Shown here one piece after another: positions 62,686-64,000 of a stretch of 64,000 nt of DNA (the stretch's first letter is position 1; each line of letters opens with the position of its first letter). Location of the stretch: the NCBI RefSeq assembly GCF_002233675.1, contig NZ_NMUQ01000001.1, forward strand, positions 127,021-191,020. Direction: 5' to 3'. A program made the translations under genes and the position numbers. Source of the stretch: Paenibacillus herberti. GTDB lineage: Bacteria; Bacillota; Bacilli; Paenibacillales; Paenibacillaceae. The notes below the pieces were generated by a model that was given only the letters and a program-made list of their open reading frames with translations, did not search any database and was not told the DNA's origin.

Positions 62686-63795
62686 ATGGCGACCGTTAAT
62701 GTGTTGAATATGGAGGGAGCGTGCCGCCGGGGTGAATGGCTGCATGTTCCGCTTCTCCCGGATGCGGAGGCTATTGGGCTTAGACCAGGACTTCATGCGC
62801 ATGAGGTCAGGCTGCGGCTGCTGGAGCTCGGTATATGGCCTGCAAAATGGCTCGGAGCTCTGCTCTCCACCGGCGGTATTCGGTGGGGAGGGGAGCCGGG
62901 GGAAGAGCCGGCTCTGATGGTAAGGATTTTTCCGGCGGCCGATGCGGCCGCCGATCCTTTGTTGCGCCGCGCCCGCGCCCTGCTGGCGGGGAACGGCGGT
63001 AGCTATGCAACGGCATGGCCGGAGGTGCTGTACGAGGACGACTGGTGCCTCGTACTGAGCAAGCCGGCCGGCTTGCCGGTGCATGGTAGTGGAGCTCCTC
63101 CCGGGCATGGATCGGGAGGGATTAGCGGTGCGCCGGCTGGAGCGCGGCGCGAAGGTTTTGCCCCCGCCGCCGCTGGGAAGCGGCGGGTTGGCGCTGGGGA
63201 TGCGGCGCTCGCGCCGGCAACGCTGGACGAGGCCGCGGCTTGCCTTTGCTTGGCGGCAGGAGATCCGTTGCTGGTCCGGCATGTGCATCGGCTCGACGAT
63301 GATACCTCCGGGCCGGTTCTTTACACGAAGAACGACCTGGCTCAGCAGGTGCTCGATGCGGCGATGCGGGACAAAACGATCGGTAGGATTTACTGGGCGG
63401 CCGTGCAAGGCGTTCCACGCCCCTCTTCAGGCGTCATCAACGCTGATATCGGCCGCGACCGGCATCACCCGTCGCGCCGCCGCGTTTCCCCGGGTGGCGA
63501 TCACGCTGTCACCCGCTACCAAGTGCTGGATGCATGGGGAAAAGCGGCACTGGTCGAGTTAGAACTGGAAACAGGGCGCACGCATCAAATTCGCGTTCAT
63601 ATGAGCCATGCCGGCCACCCGTTGATCGGCGACGCTCTTTACGGCGGCTCGACGCAGCTGTTGCAGCGTCAGGCGCTGCATGGAAGGCGGCTGGAGTTCC
63701 GCCACCCGTGGAGCGGGCTGGCGATAGCCGTCGATTGCCCTCTACCAACTGATATGGCCCAACTGCTCCAGCACCTGAGTGGCTCGCGTGGATAG
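62686..63795 (+). CDS. RluA-family pseudouridine synthase
   Basis: 369 aa. After an S4-like N-terminal region (RPGLHAHEVRLRLLELGIWP) comes the catalytic domain: VLSKPAGLPVHGSG, HRLDDDTSGPVLY with the catalytic aspartate, RIYWAAVQG, LETGRTHQIRVHMSHAGHPLIGD and LYGG. It modifies uridine in rRNA or tRNA; the target is unknown. Between VHGSG and HRLD there are about 30 extra residues, rich in Gly/Ala/Pro/Arg and encoded by very GC-rich DNA. No ribosome site is obvious in the 4-nt gap after hemL, so coupling is likely. Confidence 0.92.
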   Translation: MATVNVLNMEGACRRGEWLHVPLLPDAEAIGLRPGLHAHEVRLRLLELGIWPAKWLGALLSTGGIRWGGEPGEEPALMVRIFPAADAAADPLLRRARALLAGNGGSYATAWPEVLYEDDWCLVLSKPAGLPVHGSGAPPGHGSGGISGAPAGARREGFAPAAAGKRRVGAGDAALAPATLDEAAACLCLAAGDPLLVRHVHRLDDDTSGPVLYTKNDLAQQVLDAAMRDKTIGRIYWAAVQGVPRPSSGVINADIGRDRHHPSRRRVSPGGDHAVTRYQVLDAWGKAALVELELETGRTHQIRVHMSHAGHPLIGDALYGGSTQLLQRQALHGRRLEFRHPWSGLAIAVDCPLPTDMAQLLQHLSGSRG

Positions 63796-63828
63796 CCCCA
63801 CTTGGCCCGAATGTCCTTGAGAAACAAT

Positions 63829-63876
63829 GATGCCCAAAAAGACAGTTTAACCCTGTCTTTTGGGCATCTTTTTTTG
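63829..63876 (+). terminator. terminator closing the heme/RluA operon
   Basis: GATGCCCAAAA(A)GACAG pairs with CTGTCTTTTGGGCATC, followed by TTTTTTT. Nothing further is recognised up to the end of the window. Confidence 0.92.
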
Positions 63877-64000
63877 TTTTCAGTGACACTGTCATCCCGG
63901 TCTCTTGCGGCTTATATGGCAAAGTAGTCATGTCCCCCGCATCCCAGCCATATAGATGGTAGGGAGTAAACCTATTTGCCCAAGCATTAGCAAGGGAAGG

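Overview
This window reads as the chromosome of an endospore-forming, moderately GC-rich Firmicute, most likely Paenibacillus or a close relative. The evidence is gene content and order: a GerA/GerB/GerC germinant-receptor operon, gerM-rph-rdgB, tig/clpP-clpX-lonB-lonA-engB-hemAX...hemBL, citZ-icd-mdh, strong GGAGG ribosome sites and frequent ATGA stop/start overlaps. No rRNA genes, CRISPR arrays or prophage were seen. One tRNA (Arg, TCT) is present.

Layout. 0-7 kb: pyruvate kinase, a hot-dog thioesterase and an FxsA-like membrane protein, then polyphosphate kinase converging on exopolyphosphatase. 7-11 kb: the TCA block citZ-icd-mdh, with a CcpC-type operator and a cre-like site in front of citZ. 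11-14 kb: a low-coding, plastic stretch containing a frameshifted lipoprotein gene, an IS200/IS605-type element with intact tnpB but only a tail of tnpA, degenerate repeats and a decayed histidine-phosphatase gene. 14-20 kb: a predicted ATPase divergent from an unknown gene and recQ, a small membrane protein, and a PfkB sugar kinase with a DeoR-type regulator. 20-24 kb: nagB-nagA facing away from type II isopentenyl-diphosphate isomerase (fni). 24-34 kb: the ger operon, a methyltransferase/metallo-hydrolase pair, a cupin, a PgpA-like protein, gerM-rph-rdgB and a one-TM protein with a YjcZ-like membrane segment. 34-42 kb: asnB, a pair of unknown small genes, a YihY membrane protein, a SorC/DeoR regulator, a Fur-controlled pair of siderophore permeases, a small EamA protein and tRNA-Arg. 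42-53 kb: a protein-quality-control cluster (unknown helical protein, tig, clpP, clpX, ispG, lonB, lonA, engB). 53-64 kb: an unknown gene, speD with a structured leader, then a heme/siroheme operon (hemA, hemX, met8-like, hemC, cobA-hemD fusion, hemB, hemL) and an RluA-type pseudouridine synthase.

How parts work together. The heme block encodes every step from glutamyl-tRNA to uroporphyrinogen III, plus the methyltransferase and dehydrogenase steps towards siroheme, so one transcript could feed both branches. Tig, ClpP/ClpX and the two Lon proteases form a folding and degradation cluster. PPK and PPX build and degrade polyphosphate and lie end to end. NagB and NagA turn GlcNAc-6-P into fructose-6-P.

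Most notable signals. The approximately 130-nt speD leader can form a multi-stem fold and a mutually exclusive hairpin ending at the ribosome site, which is riboswitch-like; this is my best candidate for an undescribed element. Others are a 50-bp palindromic repeat present twice, a small degenerate repeat cluster at 13.05-13.28 kb, a tnpB locus with truncated tnpA, a gene that may start at ATT, and a sigma-G-like promoter before the ger operon. All assignments come from reading motifs; no searches or folding programs were run.
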